From: Cyclobacteriaceae bacterium
GTDB lineage: Bacteria; Bacteroidota; Bacteroidia; Cytophagales; Cyclobacteriaceae
DNA length: 37,072 nucleotides
Reading direction: 5' to 3'
Assembly (NCBI GenBank): GCA_028278585.1
Contig: JANQEC010000405.1
Coordinates: 1-37,072 of the forward strand
Shown: in pieces, positions 1 through 8,330 of the stretch
How positions within the stretch are numbered: position 1 is the stretch's first letter
Layout of the letters: each line of letters starts with the position of its first letter
Translations under genes and position numbers: made by a program
Notes under the pieces: model-generated
What the model saw: only the letters and a program-made list of their open reading frames with translations
The model's database searches: none
What the model was told of the DNA's origin: nothing

Positions 1-2
1 AC

Positions 3-476
3 TTTGCTGAGATTTTAGGGATTCCATGCACCCCATCGCACTACCAGGAACTTATTCAAACAGGAATGGATATCAAGCGAGCAGTGATGAAAGCCAGAAC
101 AATTGATCATCCCAAAGAACCGGATCTGAGTTTTTTGTATGGAACCATCTTTATTGGCGGCCCGGTATCCGAAGGAGTAGATAGCAGAAATGTATGCATT
201 TTCGCCGAAGGAGAAGTGGATCGTTCACCTACTGGATCAGGAGTATCCGGCAGGGTAGCTATCCATCACAAAAGAGGCGAGCTAGCTACCGGCGAATCGA
301 TAAAAATTGAAAGCATTCTAGGAACCACATTTGATTGTAAAGTGACAGAAACTGTTAACTATGAAGGAATCAATGCGGTCATACCTGAAGTACGGGGAAC
401 AGCTTATGTAACTGGAAAAAATCAGTTTGTGATCGATCCGGAAGATCCTTTGAAGGAAGGATTTATTTTCAGATGA
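3..476 (+). CDS. trans-3-hydroxy-L-proline dehydratase (proline racemase superfamily), C-terminal part, truncated by window start
   Basis: Frame of ORF 66..476 is open to the window edge (FAEILGIPCTPSHYQELIQTGMDIKRAV...). Motif DRSPTGSGVSGR has Thr where proline racemase/4-Hyp epimerase have the second catalytic Cys; C-term EDPLKEGFIFR resembles L3HYPDH proteins. Confidence 0.85.
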   Translation, partial: FAEILGIPCTPSHYQELIQTGMDIKRAVMKARTIDHPKEPDLSFLYGTIFIGGPVSEGVDSRNVCIFAEGEVDRSPTGSGVSGRVAIHHKRGELATGESIKIESILGTTFDCKVTETVNYEGINAVIPEVRGTAYVTGKNQFVIDPEDPLKEGFIFR

Positions 477-869
477 TCAAGAATACTGTGGCCACACACG
501 GTATGCCAAATACCCTCCACAGACCAACAGAAATAACTCCAGGTAAGTACCAACATTTCCCTCAATCATTTGCCCCAGCCAGTAAAGCAAAACGAGCACC
601 AATCCAAATGCCAAAAACCCTGACCATTCGGACCGCTTCAAATCAACTTTTCGATTATAGAAGATCTTGGACACCAGGCCTCCATACAACAACGTGAACC
701 AGATCAACGTGGTCCGATTATCTCTAACCACCCAACTAAATGTTGGAAAACCATCATCGATCATCATCACAAGAACAACATCAATAGCGACCATTATACC
801 AAGAAGGACGGCAATGATCCTCTTAATGATCCGAAGCTTTCTGACATGATTTTTTAAATACGATTTCAT
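477..869 (-). CDS. small multi-pass membrane protein, uncharacterised
   Basis: 130 aa with several hydrophobic segments; stop abuts the stop of the preceding + gene. Confidence 0.7.
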   Translation of the reverse strand: MKSYLKNHVRKLRIIKRIIAVLLGIMVAIDVVLVMMIDDGFPTFSWVVRDNRTTLIWFTLLYGGLVSKIFYNRKVDLKRSEWSGFLAFGLVLVLLYWLGQMIEGNVGTYLELFLLVCGGYLAYRVWPQYS

Positions 870-876
870 GGCAGGA

Positions 877-1266
877 TCAGTTTTGAAAGTTCATTGACCA
901 TAAAAAATGACCATAAGCCAATCCCAAGACCAGGAGTGTTGTAAACAATGCATTTGTACGCTCAAACTTCACTATGTAACCAACAATTATTGCCACCGCT
1001 GCTATTGAAAAAAGGACGATCACTACTGTTATACTTCCTATCCCAAAATAGTTTGTTTTCGCACCTAAAAAGAGATGTCCGCCAATAGCACCAAGCATAA
1101 AAGGAATAATAAAAAACTGCTTTTTCGACCATTCCAGTAAAGCGATATTAGAAGTATCGTTATCAATGTCATTGAGGTTGAGAATAATCTCAAGAAGAAA
1201 ATAAACAACAGCAAAAACGATCATGATCGTCTTTACCAGTTCATAGTGGGCTTCGTATTGTTCCAT
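877..1266 (-). CDS. small multi-pass membrane protein, uncharacterised
   Basis: 129 aa, about 4 hydrophobic segments; 7 bp from the next minus-strand gene, likely same transcript. Confidence 0.7.
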   Translation of the reverse strand: MEQYEAHYELVKTIMIVFAVVYFLLEIILNLNDIDNDTSNIALLEWSKKQFFIIPFMLGAIGGHLFLGAKTNYFGIGSITVVIVLFSIAAVAIIVGYIVKFERTNALFTTLLVLGLAYGHFLWSMNFQN

Positions 1267-1419
1267 AAGTAATAGGCGGGTTTAGTAATGAAAGTTAACT
1301 AAAACACTCATGCATAACGCATTAATTCATTGAAATCAGACGTTCAATTTATTCAGCACCGGATCAAACTTCTGATTATTTCTATACTAATTTTCCATCA
1401 TAAAAGTACTTTCATTCCA

Positions 1420-4400
1420 ATGGCCGATAGCACCCTGATCCAATCCGACAATCTAATTGATCTGGCACAAGAGCTTGCCAAAAACTATTTTGACAAGCAT
1501 GTAACAGCTAAAAAACTCGTGGGTGAACTTGATCTGAACTTCAAACTTGAAGACAAACAAACATCTTACCTGTTAAAGATTAGTCGTCCTAATGCATCTG
1601 AAGAATTTCAGGATTTCCAGTTGAAGTTGATGGAATATATTGCTACTAGCTCCGAAGATGTTTTAGCGCCCCAAATCATAAAAAATATCAATGGAGAACC
1701 CAGTACGTGCGTCACAGATAAAAATGGTGACATCCGACGAGTTCGGATGCTAACCTGGATGGATGGCCGTCTATGGTCTTCAGTAAACCCGAAAAATGCA
1801 GAATTACTGTTCAGTCTTGGTGAACAAACAGGGGCTCTGGCCACTGGGTTTAAGAATTTCGATCATCCCATAGCACACCGTAAGTTCGAATGGGATCTTG
1901 CCCAAGCAGGTTGGACTCGAGACCATTTGCATTTATTCGATGACGAGAAAAAGAAAGTTGTCGCTTACTTTCTAAATCTATTTGAAGAAATTCAAGACAA
2001 TTATCAACAACTTAGAAAAAGCGTCATTCACAACGACGCAAACGATAATAATGTCATTGTAAGTGAGGATTTGATTAACCCTCAAGTTGTTTCCATTATC
2101 GATTACGGGGATGCCATTTTTTCTCAAACCATCAACGATCTCGCCGTTGTATTGGCCTACGCCATTATGAATATTCCTGATCCACTTCAGGCAGCGACTC
2201 ATGTGATCGAAGGATATCATTCAAAGCACCCATTGAAGGAAGAAGAGCTTGAGGTATTGTATACCCTAATCGGAATGCGTTTGGTCATTTCTGTCACTAA
2301 ATCTGCAATTAACAAGGAAGTTGAACCTGAAAATGAATATCTGCAGATCAGCGAAAAACCAGCATGGGAATTATTGCTAAAGTGGTATGAACTCAATGAA
2401 CAATTTGCATATTTCAATTTCAGAAAGGTTTGCGGATTCGATGCCCATCCGCACGAAAAGGCATTCAAAGCATGGGCTTCCAACACCAGTGCAGATCTAA
2501 AAATGCTATTCCCGACGCTCGATTTTGATTCGGTGAAATCCATTGATATGAGCATTGGAAGTACGTGGCTTGGTCACACATCTGAATTTAGCAGTAACAA
2601 GCTCCTGTCCTATCGCCTGGGAGAAATTCAAAATGAAAGCCCAAAAGGTATCATTTCTAACGGCTATCTAGAAACACGACCAATCTATAGCACAGACGCC
2701 TATAAGAAAGAGGGAAACAACGGACCAGAATATCGAACGGTCCACTTAGGAGTTGACTTTTGGGTAGAAGCGCTCACCGCTATTCATTCACCATTGGATG
2801 GAAAAGTTCTGGCAGTTCATAACAACAACAATGATAAGGATTATGGACCAACGATCATTCTAGAACATGACATGCCTTCAGGGACGAGTTTCTATAGCTT
2901 GTATGGCCACCTAAGCAAATCCAGCTTAACTATCTTGAAACCTGGTGATCAGTTAAAAGCAAATGATCTCATCGGCTATATTGGTAGTGATACAGAAAAT
3001 GGCAATTGGGTTCCACATCTGCATTTCCAGCTGATGCTCGATATGTTGGACAACACGTATGATTTTCCCGGAGTTTCGACTCCTGGTGAATTAGAGGTCT
3101 GGAAAAGTATTTGTCCGAATCCAAACGTATTGTTTAAGGAAGAAAAAATTAAGGAAGCAGGTGATTCATCCAGCCAGGATTTGCTGAAATTCAGGAGTGA
3201 ACATCTAGGTAAGAGTTTAAGCCTCTCTTACAAAGACCCTTTAGAAATGCTTCGTGGAGATGGTGCTTTCTTGATAGATAATACCGGAAGACGTTATTTG
3301 GACACCGTCAATAACGTTGCTCATGTAGGACATGAACATCCAAGGGTGGTAAACGCCGGCCAGAAACAAATGGGAGTCCTTAATACGAACACCCGTTATT
3401 TACATCCCAACATCAATGAATTCGCCAAGAAATTACTTGAAACTTTTCCCGAAGAGTTGTCGGTTGTTCATTTCGTCAATTCAGGAAGTGAGGCTAACGA
3501 GTTGGCGATACGTATGGCTAAGAGTAACACAGGTGCAGAGGATTTCATCGCAGTAGAAATCGGTTATCATGGAAACACCAATGCCAATATCGATATCAGT
3601 TCATACAAGTTTGATGGGCGGGGCGGAAAAGGAGCACCTGAACACACACATATTGTGCCATTACCAGATACATTTCGCGGCAGGTATCAAGGTGAGAATC
3701 AAGGCAATGCCTATGCCTCTCATGTACGCGCACAAATTGAAAACATTCAGAAAAGAGGAAGAAATGTAGCAGGCTTTATTTGCGAAAGCATCATCAGCTG
3801 TGGCGGGCAAATTGAGCTACCTGACGGATATTTGAAAGAAGCTTATTCCGATGTAAGAAAAGCTGGCGGGCTTTGTATCGCTGATGAGGTACAAGTGGGC
3901 TGTGGCCGGGTAGGTTCTCATTTCTGGGCATTCGAATCGCAAGAGGTAGTTCCGGATATCGTAACCATTGGCAAGCCCATCGGAAATGGACATCCTTTGG
4001 CGGCAGTTGTTTGCACAAGGCAAGTTGCAGATGCATTCGCCAATGGCATGGAATACTTTAACACGTTTGGAGGAAATCCGGTCTCATCGGCCATAGGAAA
4101 AGAGGTGTTGTCCGTCATCGAAGAGGAAGGATTACAAGAAAATGCGCTTAAAACAGGCAATTATCTTAAAAATGCCCTCGGGGCATTGAAAAATGAATTT
4201 CCAATTATTGCAGATGTACGAGGGCAAGGGTTTTTCCTTGGATTTGAGTTGTGCACCACAAACAAGACACCACTTCCGAATCAAGCAGACTATTTGATAA
4301 ACCGGATGAAGGAATTAGGTATTCTTATGAGCACAGACGGACCAGACCACAACGTTCTCAAAATCAAACCACCAATGGTCTTTTCAATGGAGAATGCCAA

Positions 4401-4455
4401 TGAGTTGATACTCCGATTAAGGACAGTACTTAACGAAGATTTCATGCAATTATGA
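1420..4455 (+). CDS. fused APH-type kinase (hydroxylysine kinase-like) / M23 peptidase-like domain / class-III aminotransferase-fold phospho-lyase (AGXT2L type)
   Basis: ORF 1330..4455; the Met at 1420 ([11 protein letters not shown]...) looks a better start. APH motifs [13 protein letters not shown] and IIDYGDA; M23 motifs HLGVD and HLHF; lyase motifs [64 protein letters not shown] match the ETNPPL/PHYKPL clade. Confidence 0.9.
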   Translation: MADSTLIQSDNLIDLAQELAKNYFDKHVTAKKLVGELDLNFKLEDKQTSYLLKISRPNASEEFQDFQLKLMEYIATSSEDVLAPQIIKNINGEPSTCVTDKNGDIRRVRMLTWMDGRLWSSVNPKNAELLFSLGEQTGALATGFKNFDHPIAHRKFEWDLAQAGWTRDHLHLFDDEKKKVVAYFLNLFEEIQDNYQQLRKSVIHNDANDNNVIVSEDLINPQVVSIIDYGDAIFSQTINDLAVVLAYAIMNIPDPLQAATHVIEGYHSKHPLKEEELEVLYTLIGMRLVISVTKSAINKEVEPENEYLQISEKPAWELLLKWYELNEQFAYFNFRKVCGFDAHPHEKAFKAWASNTSADLKMLFPTLDFDSVKSIDMSIGSTWLGHTSEFSSNKLLSYRLGEIQNESPKGIISNGYLETRPIYSTDAYKKEGNNGPEYRTVHLGVDFWVEALTAIHSPLDGKVLAVHNNNNDKDYGPTIILEHDMPSGTSFYSLYGHLSKSSLTILKPGDQLKANDLIGYIGSDTENGNWVPHLHFQLMLDMLDNTYDFPGVSTPGELEVWKSICPNPNVLFKEEKIKEAGDSSSQDLLKFRSEHLGKSLSLSYKDPLEMLRGDGAFLIDNTGRRYLDTVNNVAHVGHEHPRVVNAGQKQMGVLNTNTRYLHPNINEFAKKLLETFPEELSVVHFVNSGSEANELAIRMAKSNTGAEDFIAVEIGYHGNTNANIDISSYKFDGRGGKGAPEHTHIVPLPDTFRGRYQGENQGNAYASHVRAQIENIQKRGRNVAGFICESIISCGGQIELPDGYLKEAYSDVRKAGGLCIADEVQVGCGRVGSHFWAFESQEVVPDIVTIGKPIGNGHPLAAVVCTRQVADAFANGMEYFNTFGGNPVSSAIGKEVLSVIEEEGLQENALKTGNYLKNALGALKNEFPIIADVRGQGFFLGFELCTTNKTPLPNQADYLINRMKELGILMSTDGPDHNVLKIKPPMVFSMENANELILRLRTVLNEDFMQL

Positions 4456-6350
4456 TCAAATTCGCCCGATTTCTTATCCTGATCTCAGTTTTCCATTCAT
4501 GCGGAATTTCCAGTGAAAACGAAACGGATTTTCTTACTCCATCATCAATTTTGATCGATTTAGATAGCACGTTAACAAGCACTTTTTTTGACCGGGGTTC
4601 CTGGTTCGGTGTCAATCTGCCCCCCGATGGTTTTGGTTTGGCTGCTCCACTATTGTTGTCAGATAGCAATGGATATACTTTCAGGGCCCCGATTCTTACC
4701 GGGACTTTTAAGGAAAACGGAAAAGAAATTGTGCAACCTGTAAATTCCTATTTGCCAGGAAGCTTAATCCAGACAGCCTCGACAGGCAAATCGGACATTC
4801 GGTTAAAATCGATTTATCCAAATCATAACACCTTGTTATTGGCCTATCAAATTAGAAATAGGTCCAGTTCAAATATTCAGTATTCGATTGGCTGGACCTT
4901 TCCCGAACCCGATTCAATCGTTGTTAATACCATTCACTACGACCTTGGGAACGCATTGTTAGCGGTCCAATTTCAATCTGGTAAGCAGAACACCAATTCA
5001 AACCCCCATGAAATAACCGTTGAACCGAACAGTCGAAAGACCTTCTATCTCGCAATCCGTCACAGGTTTAGAGAAGAACCAGGGCTTACTCCTATTGATT
5101 TTTCCGAAGCCCCTACACTTTTCATTCAAAACAATTCTCGTTGGGCTCAATACATGGAACCTTACCAGGAGCTGCCTCCAGAGAAAAGAATGCTGGCATC
5201 AAAATGCATTCAAACACTTGTCAATAACTGGAGATCACCTGCAGGTGAACTGAAATTTGATGGCTTATTTCCTTCTTACGATTATAAATGGTTCCATGGT
5301 TTTTGGTCATGGGATTCCTGGAAGCATTCCGTTGCCCTTGTTTCTTTCGAACCTGAATTAGCTAAAGAACAGGTAAGAACCATGTACCATTTCCAGGACG
5401 AATATGGAATGATTGCCGATGTGGTATACAGAGATACCTTGATCGAAAATCACAACTGGCGAGATACTAAACCACCACTTTCCGGCTGGGCCATCCACGA
5501 AATTTTTAATCAGACAAAGGATACTGCTTTCGTCAAAGAGATGTTGCCCAAATTGATGAAATACCATGAATGGTGGTATGAAAACCGCGATCATAATGAC
5601 AATGGCCTCTGTGAATTTGGCTCAACCGATGGAACCCGGGTGGCTGCTGGTTGGGAAAGTGGAATGGACAATGCCGTGAGATTTGACGATGCTAAAATGA
5701 TTCAAGTTGACAAAACGGCCTGGTCACTCGATCAGGAATCAGTTGACTTAAACGCGTATTTGTTTAAGGAGAAAAAGCACATTTCCTATCTTTTGACGGC
5801 AGTTGATTACCTGGAATTGGCTGAAACATATCAAAAGGAATCAACTCAACTCAAAAACAAATTGCAAACGCACTTTTATGATCCGGAATCGAACTATTTC
5901 TATGATTTCAACACTTCTTCTCAGTCATTAATTACTATCGCCGGTCCTGAAGCATGGACCACATTATGGTCAGAAGCAGCTAGTACTGAACAGGCAGATG
6001 GAATTGTTAAGAAAATCACAAATCCCGATTTTTTCAACACACAACTTCCATTCCCTACCTTATCAGCATCGCATCAGAAATTTGACCCTGAAAATGGCTA
6101 CTGGAGGGGTCCCGTGTGGGTTGACCAGGTATATTTCGCTCTTTCAGGAATGCAAAAATATGGGTATGAAAAAGAGTACGGAGAACTAATGAATAAAGTA
6201 TTAGAAAATGCGGAGGGACTTCTTCAAAAGGGAATTCCGATCCGAGAAAACTACGATCCACGAAATGGAAAAGGATTGAACGCCAATCATTTCTCCTGGT
6301 CAGCGGCTCATATACTGATGCTACTCAAAAGAGAAGCAAAAGTTCGATAG
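4452..6350 (+). CDS. YgjK-like GH63 alpha-glucosidase, lipoprotein
   Basis: Lipobox-like ISVFHSCG; FHGFWSWDSWKHSVAL, NWRDTKPPLSGWAI, WWYENRDHNDNG, YWRGPVWVDQ, IRENYDP, NHFSWSAAHILML resemble E. coli YgjK. Start overlaps the upstream stop (ATGA). Confidence 0.88.
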   Translation: MIKFARFLILISVFHSCGISSENETDFLTPSSILIDLDSTLTSTFFDRGSWFGVNLPPDGFGLAAPLLLSDSNGYTFRAPILTGTFKENGKEIVQPVNSYLPGSLIQTASTGKSDIRLKSIYPNHNTLLLAYQIRNRSSSNIQYSIGWTFPEPDSIVVNTIHYDLGNALLAVQFQSGKQNTNSNPHEITVEPNSRKTFYLAIRHRFREEPGLTPIDFSEAPTLFIQNNSRWAQYMEPYQELPPEKRMLASKCIQTLVNNWRSPAGELKFDGLFPSYDYKWFHGFWSWDSWKHSVALVSFEPELAKEQVRTMYHFQDEYGMIADVVYRDTLIENHNWRDTKPPLSGWAIHEIFNQTKDTAFVKEMLPKLMKYHEWWYENRDHNDNGLCEFGSTDGTRVAAGWESGMDNAVRFDDAKMIQVDKTAWSLDQESVDLNAYLFKEKKHISYLLTAVDYLELAETYQKESTQLKNKLQTHFYDPESNYFYDFNTSSQSLITIAGPEAWTTLWSEAASTEQADGIVKKITNPDFFNTQLPFPTLSASHQKFDPENGYWRGPVWVDQVYFALSGMQKYGYEKEYGELMNKVLENAEGLLQKGIPIRENYDPRNGKGLNANHFSWSAAHILMLLKREAKVR

Positions 6351-6447
6351 ATTCATTTTAACCTTCTAAATTCTCATGAAACCGACCGATCAATCTTCGC
6401 TGGGAAATACGCAGTGTAACTGGTACTATTAATATAAATAGATAGTT

Positions 6448-7020
6448 ATGAAATTGTTTGTCACTCCTCTTTCAGTATTAATCCTATTTTCACTTTCAGC
6501 ACAAAGTCAGGATAGAAATGAATATAGTTTCGGAAAATACGATCCAAGTGAAAAAAATCCTTTTGGTCTACCAAACCCCGAGGCACCTCCTGAGCTTCAA
6601 CAATTTGCCTTTATGATTGGGGAATTCGATACAGAAGAACACATTAGAAACCAGGATGGAACATGGAGAAAGTCCAAAGCTACCTGGAATGCACGTTACT
6701 TTCTGAATGGATATGGTATAATGGATTATTACTGGAACGAGGAAGAAGCCTTTGCAACGACAAACATTCGCATTTACAATACAAACGAAAAAGCCTGGTA
6801 TGTCACCTTTTTTAGAGGACCTGGAAATGGTGTGGCGGATGGCCCATGGATTGGTCGAATGGAGGGAAAAGACATGGTTTTGTGGAAAGGAGATGAAACT
6901 AATGGCACCAGACTGACTTTTTCCAATATCTCAGAAAATGGCTATGATTGGATTGGAGAAAGTTTCAAGGAAGGGAAGGCCAGTCCTTTTTGGAAGGAAT
7001 TTGCTAAGAGGATTCGCTAG
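6448..7020 (+). CDS. secreted hypothetical protein (DUF1579-like)
   Basis: Signal peptide MKLFVTPLSVLILFSLSAQSQ; ELQQFAFMIGEFDTEEHIRNQDGTW resembles a DUF1579-type N-terminus. Confidence 0.6.
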   Translation: MKLFVTPLSVLILFSLSAQSQDRNEYSFGKYDPSEKNPFGLPNPEAPPELQQFAFMIGEFDTEEHIRNQDGTWRKSKATWNARYFLNGYGIMDYYWNEEEAFATTNIRIYNTNEKAWYVTFFRGPGNGVADGPWIGRMEGKDMVLWKGDETNGTRLTFSNISENGYDWIGESFKEGKASPFWKEFAKRIR

Positions 7021-7027
7021 CTATCAC

Positions 7028-7747
7028 TTATCGTGAGACAAAGTTCATATCACCTAATGCAATTTTTCTATCAAGAATTGGATCGCCGATAAAAGAAAGA
7101 GTCGCATCTCCAAAGGCAGTTACCTTCACATACTCTTGCCTTCCAACATATAGTTTGTTATCTCCAAAGTTTACAAATTTCAAATAACTGCCATGCAGAC
7201 TCCTGGCATGCACCTCATTATCTCCATAAGATGTGAATACCTGGTTCGAAACATCTCCTCCTTTGATCGATAATTTGTTATCACCATAAAGCCCAACTTT
7301 CAGGTGTCCGGCATTTATTGCTTCAAATCTCACATCTGCTCCCCCGTAAATTTTTAACTGTAGTTTTCGTTGGTCGATATCATTGGAGACAGTCAGTCGT
7401 TCTTCACCGTATACGGATAATTTTTCAATACTCTTGTAAGTTATGATAGCTTTAACCCTTGTTCCATCCCTGTAAGGGTCGAAGTTGTCAGCTATAATTT
7501 TTTTGAAAGCAACCTTAGCATCATCCAGGTAAACATGGAGTGTCCTCCCATTCACCTCCACATTTATTCTATTCAGGTCCACTGTGCTTGACAGGAATTC
7601 AATTTTCTCGGTGGTTCCTTTTCGGAGCTCAACCTGGAAGTAAGGATGGATCATAACATTTGTAAATGGATCTACTTCTACTTCGCCTACTTGAGCATTT
7701 CCATAAAAAACAGGAGATAGAAGAAAGAGTATAAATAGCCTTTTCAT
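7028..7747 (-). CDS. GIN-domain (DUF2807-like) secreted protein
   Basis: Signal peptide; F-x-VELRKGTTEKIEF...INVEVNGRTLHVYL and repetitive beta-helix-like VGLYGDNKLSIKGG / YGDNEVHARSL / FGDNKLYVG units. Confidence 0.75.
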   Translation of the reverse strand: MKRLFILFLLSPVFYGNAQVGEVEVDPFTNVMIHPYFQVELRKGTTEKIEFLSSTVDLNRINVEVNGRTLHVYLDDAKVAFKKIIADNFDPYRDGTRVKAIITYKSIEKLSVYGEERLTVSNDIDQRKLQLKIYGGADVRFEAINAGHLKVGLYGDNKLSIKGGDVSNQVFTSYGDNEVHARSLHGSYLKFVNFGDNKLYVGRQEYVKVTAFGDATLSFIGDPILDRKIALGDMNFVSR

Positions 7748-7969
7748 AGGTTTTATGAGTTTGTATAGAGTAATGATGCTACTTGTATGTTAAAGGTTGC
7801 CCTGAAAAACTACAAAAACCAAAATTTCAGAAAAAGTGCTCATACAAGTTGTTTTGGCACTAAATCTTCTTCACTTACCACATTTCAGGTAATGAAAATG
7901 CCCAATTTCAGGTATTGACATTCGATTGGTGTCAGTTCAACTTTGAACTTTCAACCAATGTTATAAGCT

Positions 7970-8167
7970 ATGCCAAATTTTGTTGTCAATACCAATGCAG
8001 TTAATGGGATTCACCACGTACACGATGAAAACGCCTTATGCCAGCACTTGCCGGAGCCAGAACACAGGAGAAGTCTTGGATGGTTCTCCAGCAGCCAGGG
8101 TGCAATACATGAGGCAAAGAAAACCTTTAACTCAGCTGATGGATGCAAATATTGTGCACAAGGATAA
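7970..8167 (+). CDS. small CxxC protein, uncharacterised family
   Basis: 65 aa MPNFVVNTNAVNGIHHVHDENALCQHLPEPEHRRSLGWFSSSQGAIHEAKKTFNSADGCKYCAQG; follows the pattern of small proteins of form NxNA..GxHxVHxxxCxxLPxxxxxxxLGxFxSxxxAxxxAKxxxxxxxGCxxC known from memory. Confidence 0.6.
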   Translation: MPNFVVNTNAVNGIHHVHDENALCQHLPEPEHRRSLGWFSSSQGAIHEAKKTFNSADGCKYCAQG

Positions 8168-8330
8168 TGCTCACCACGAATAGGCCTGCCTACTACATAA
8201 CAATTCAAATCGGCTAATTTTCTTTGTTATCAGGTAGGTCTTTCCTTGTGCATCAGTCTTCTGATTTCTTTTAAAAAGTTGCAACTTTTCGATTCATCTG
8301 AAGTCTTTTTTCAAACAAAGAAGACCAACC

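Noticed and set aside
473-849. Plus-strand ORFs 473..697 and 667..849
   Set aside because: Overlap a better membrane-protein ORF on the minus strand; composition not protein-like.
1608-2555. Minus-strand ORFs 1608..1844, 1978..2220, 2217..2555
   Set aside because: Entirely antisense to the well-supported kinase domain; no recognisable protein features.
2700-3120. M23 domain as a secreted peptidoglycan hydrolase
   Set aside because: No signal peptide and embedded between two cytosolic enzyme domains in one frame.
3569-4160. ORFs 3569..3769, 3794..4036, 3817..4023, 3918..4160
   Set aside because: Shadow frames of the phospho-lyase domain.
7980-8208. Alternative ORFs 7980..8183 (+) and 8011..8208 (-)
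   Set aside because: Frame 7970..8167 matches a small CxxC-family pattern; the others do not.
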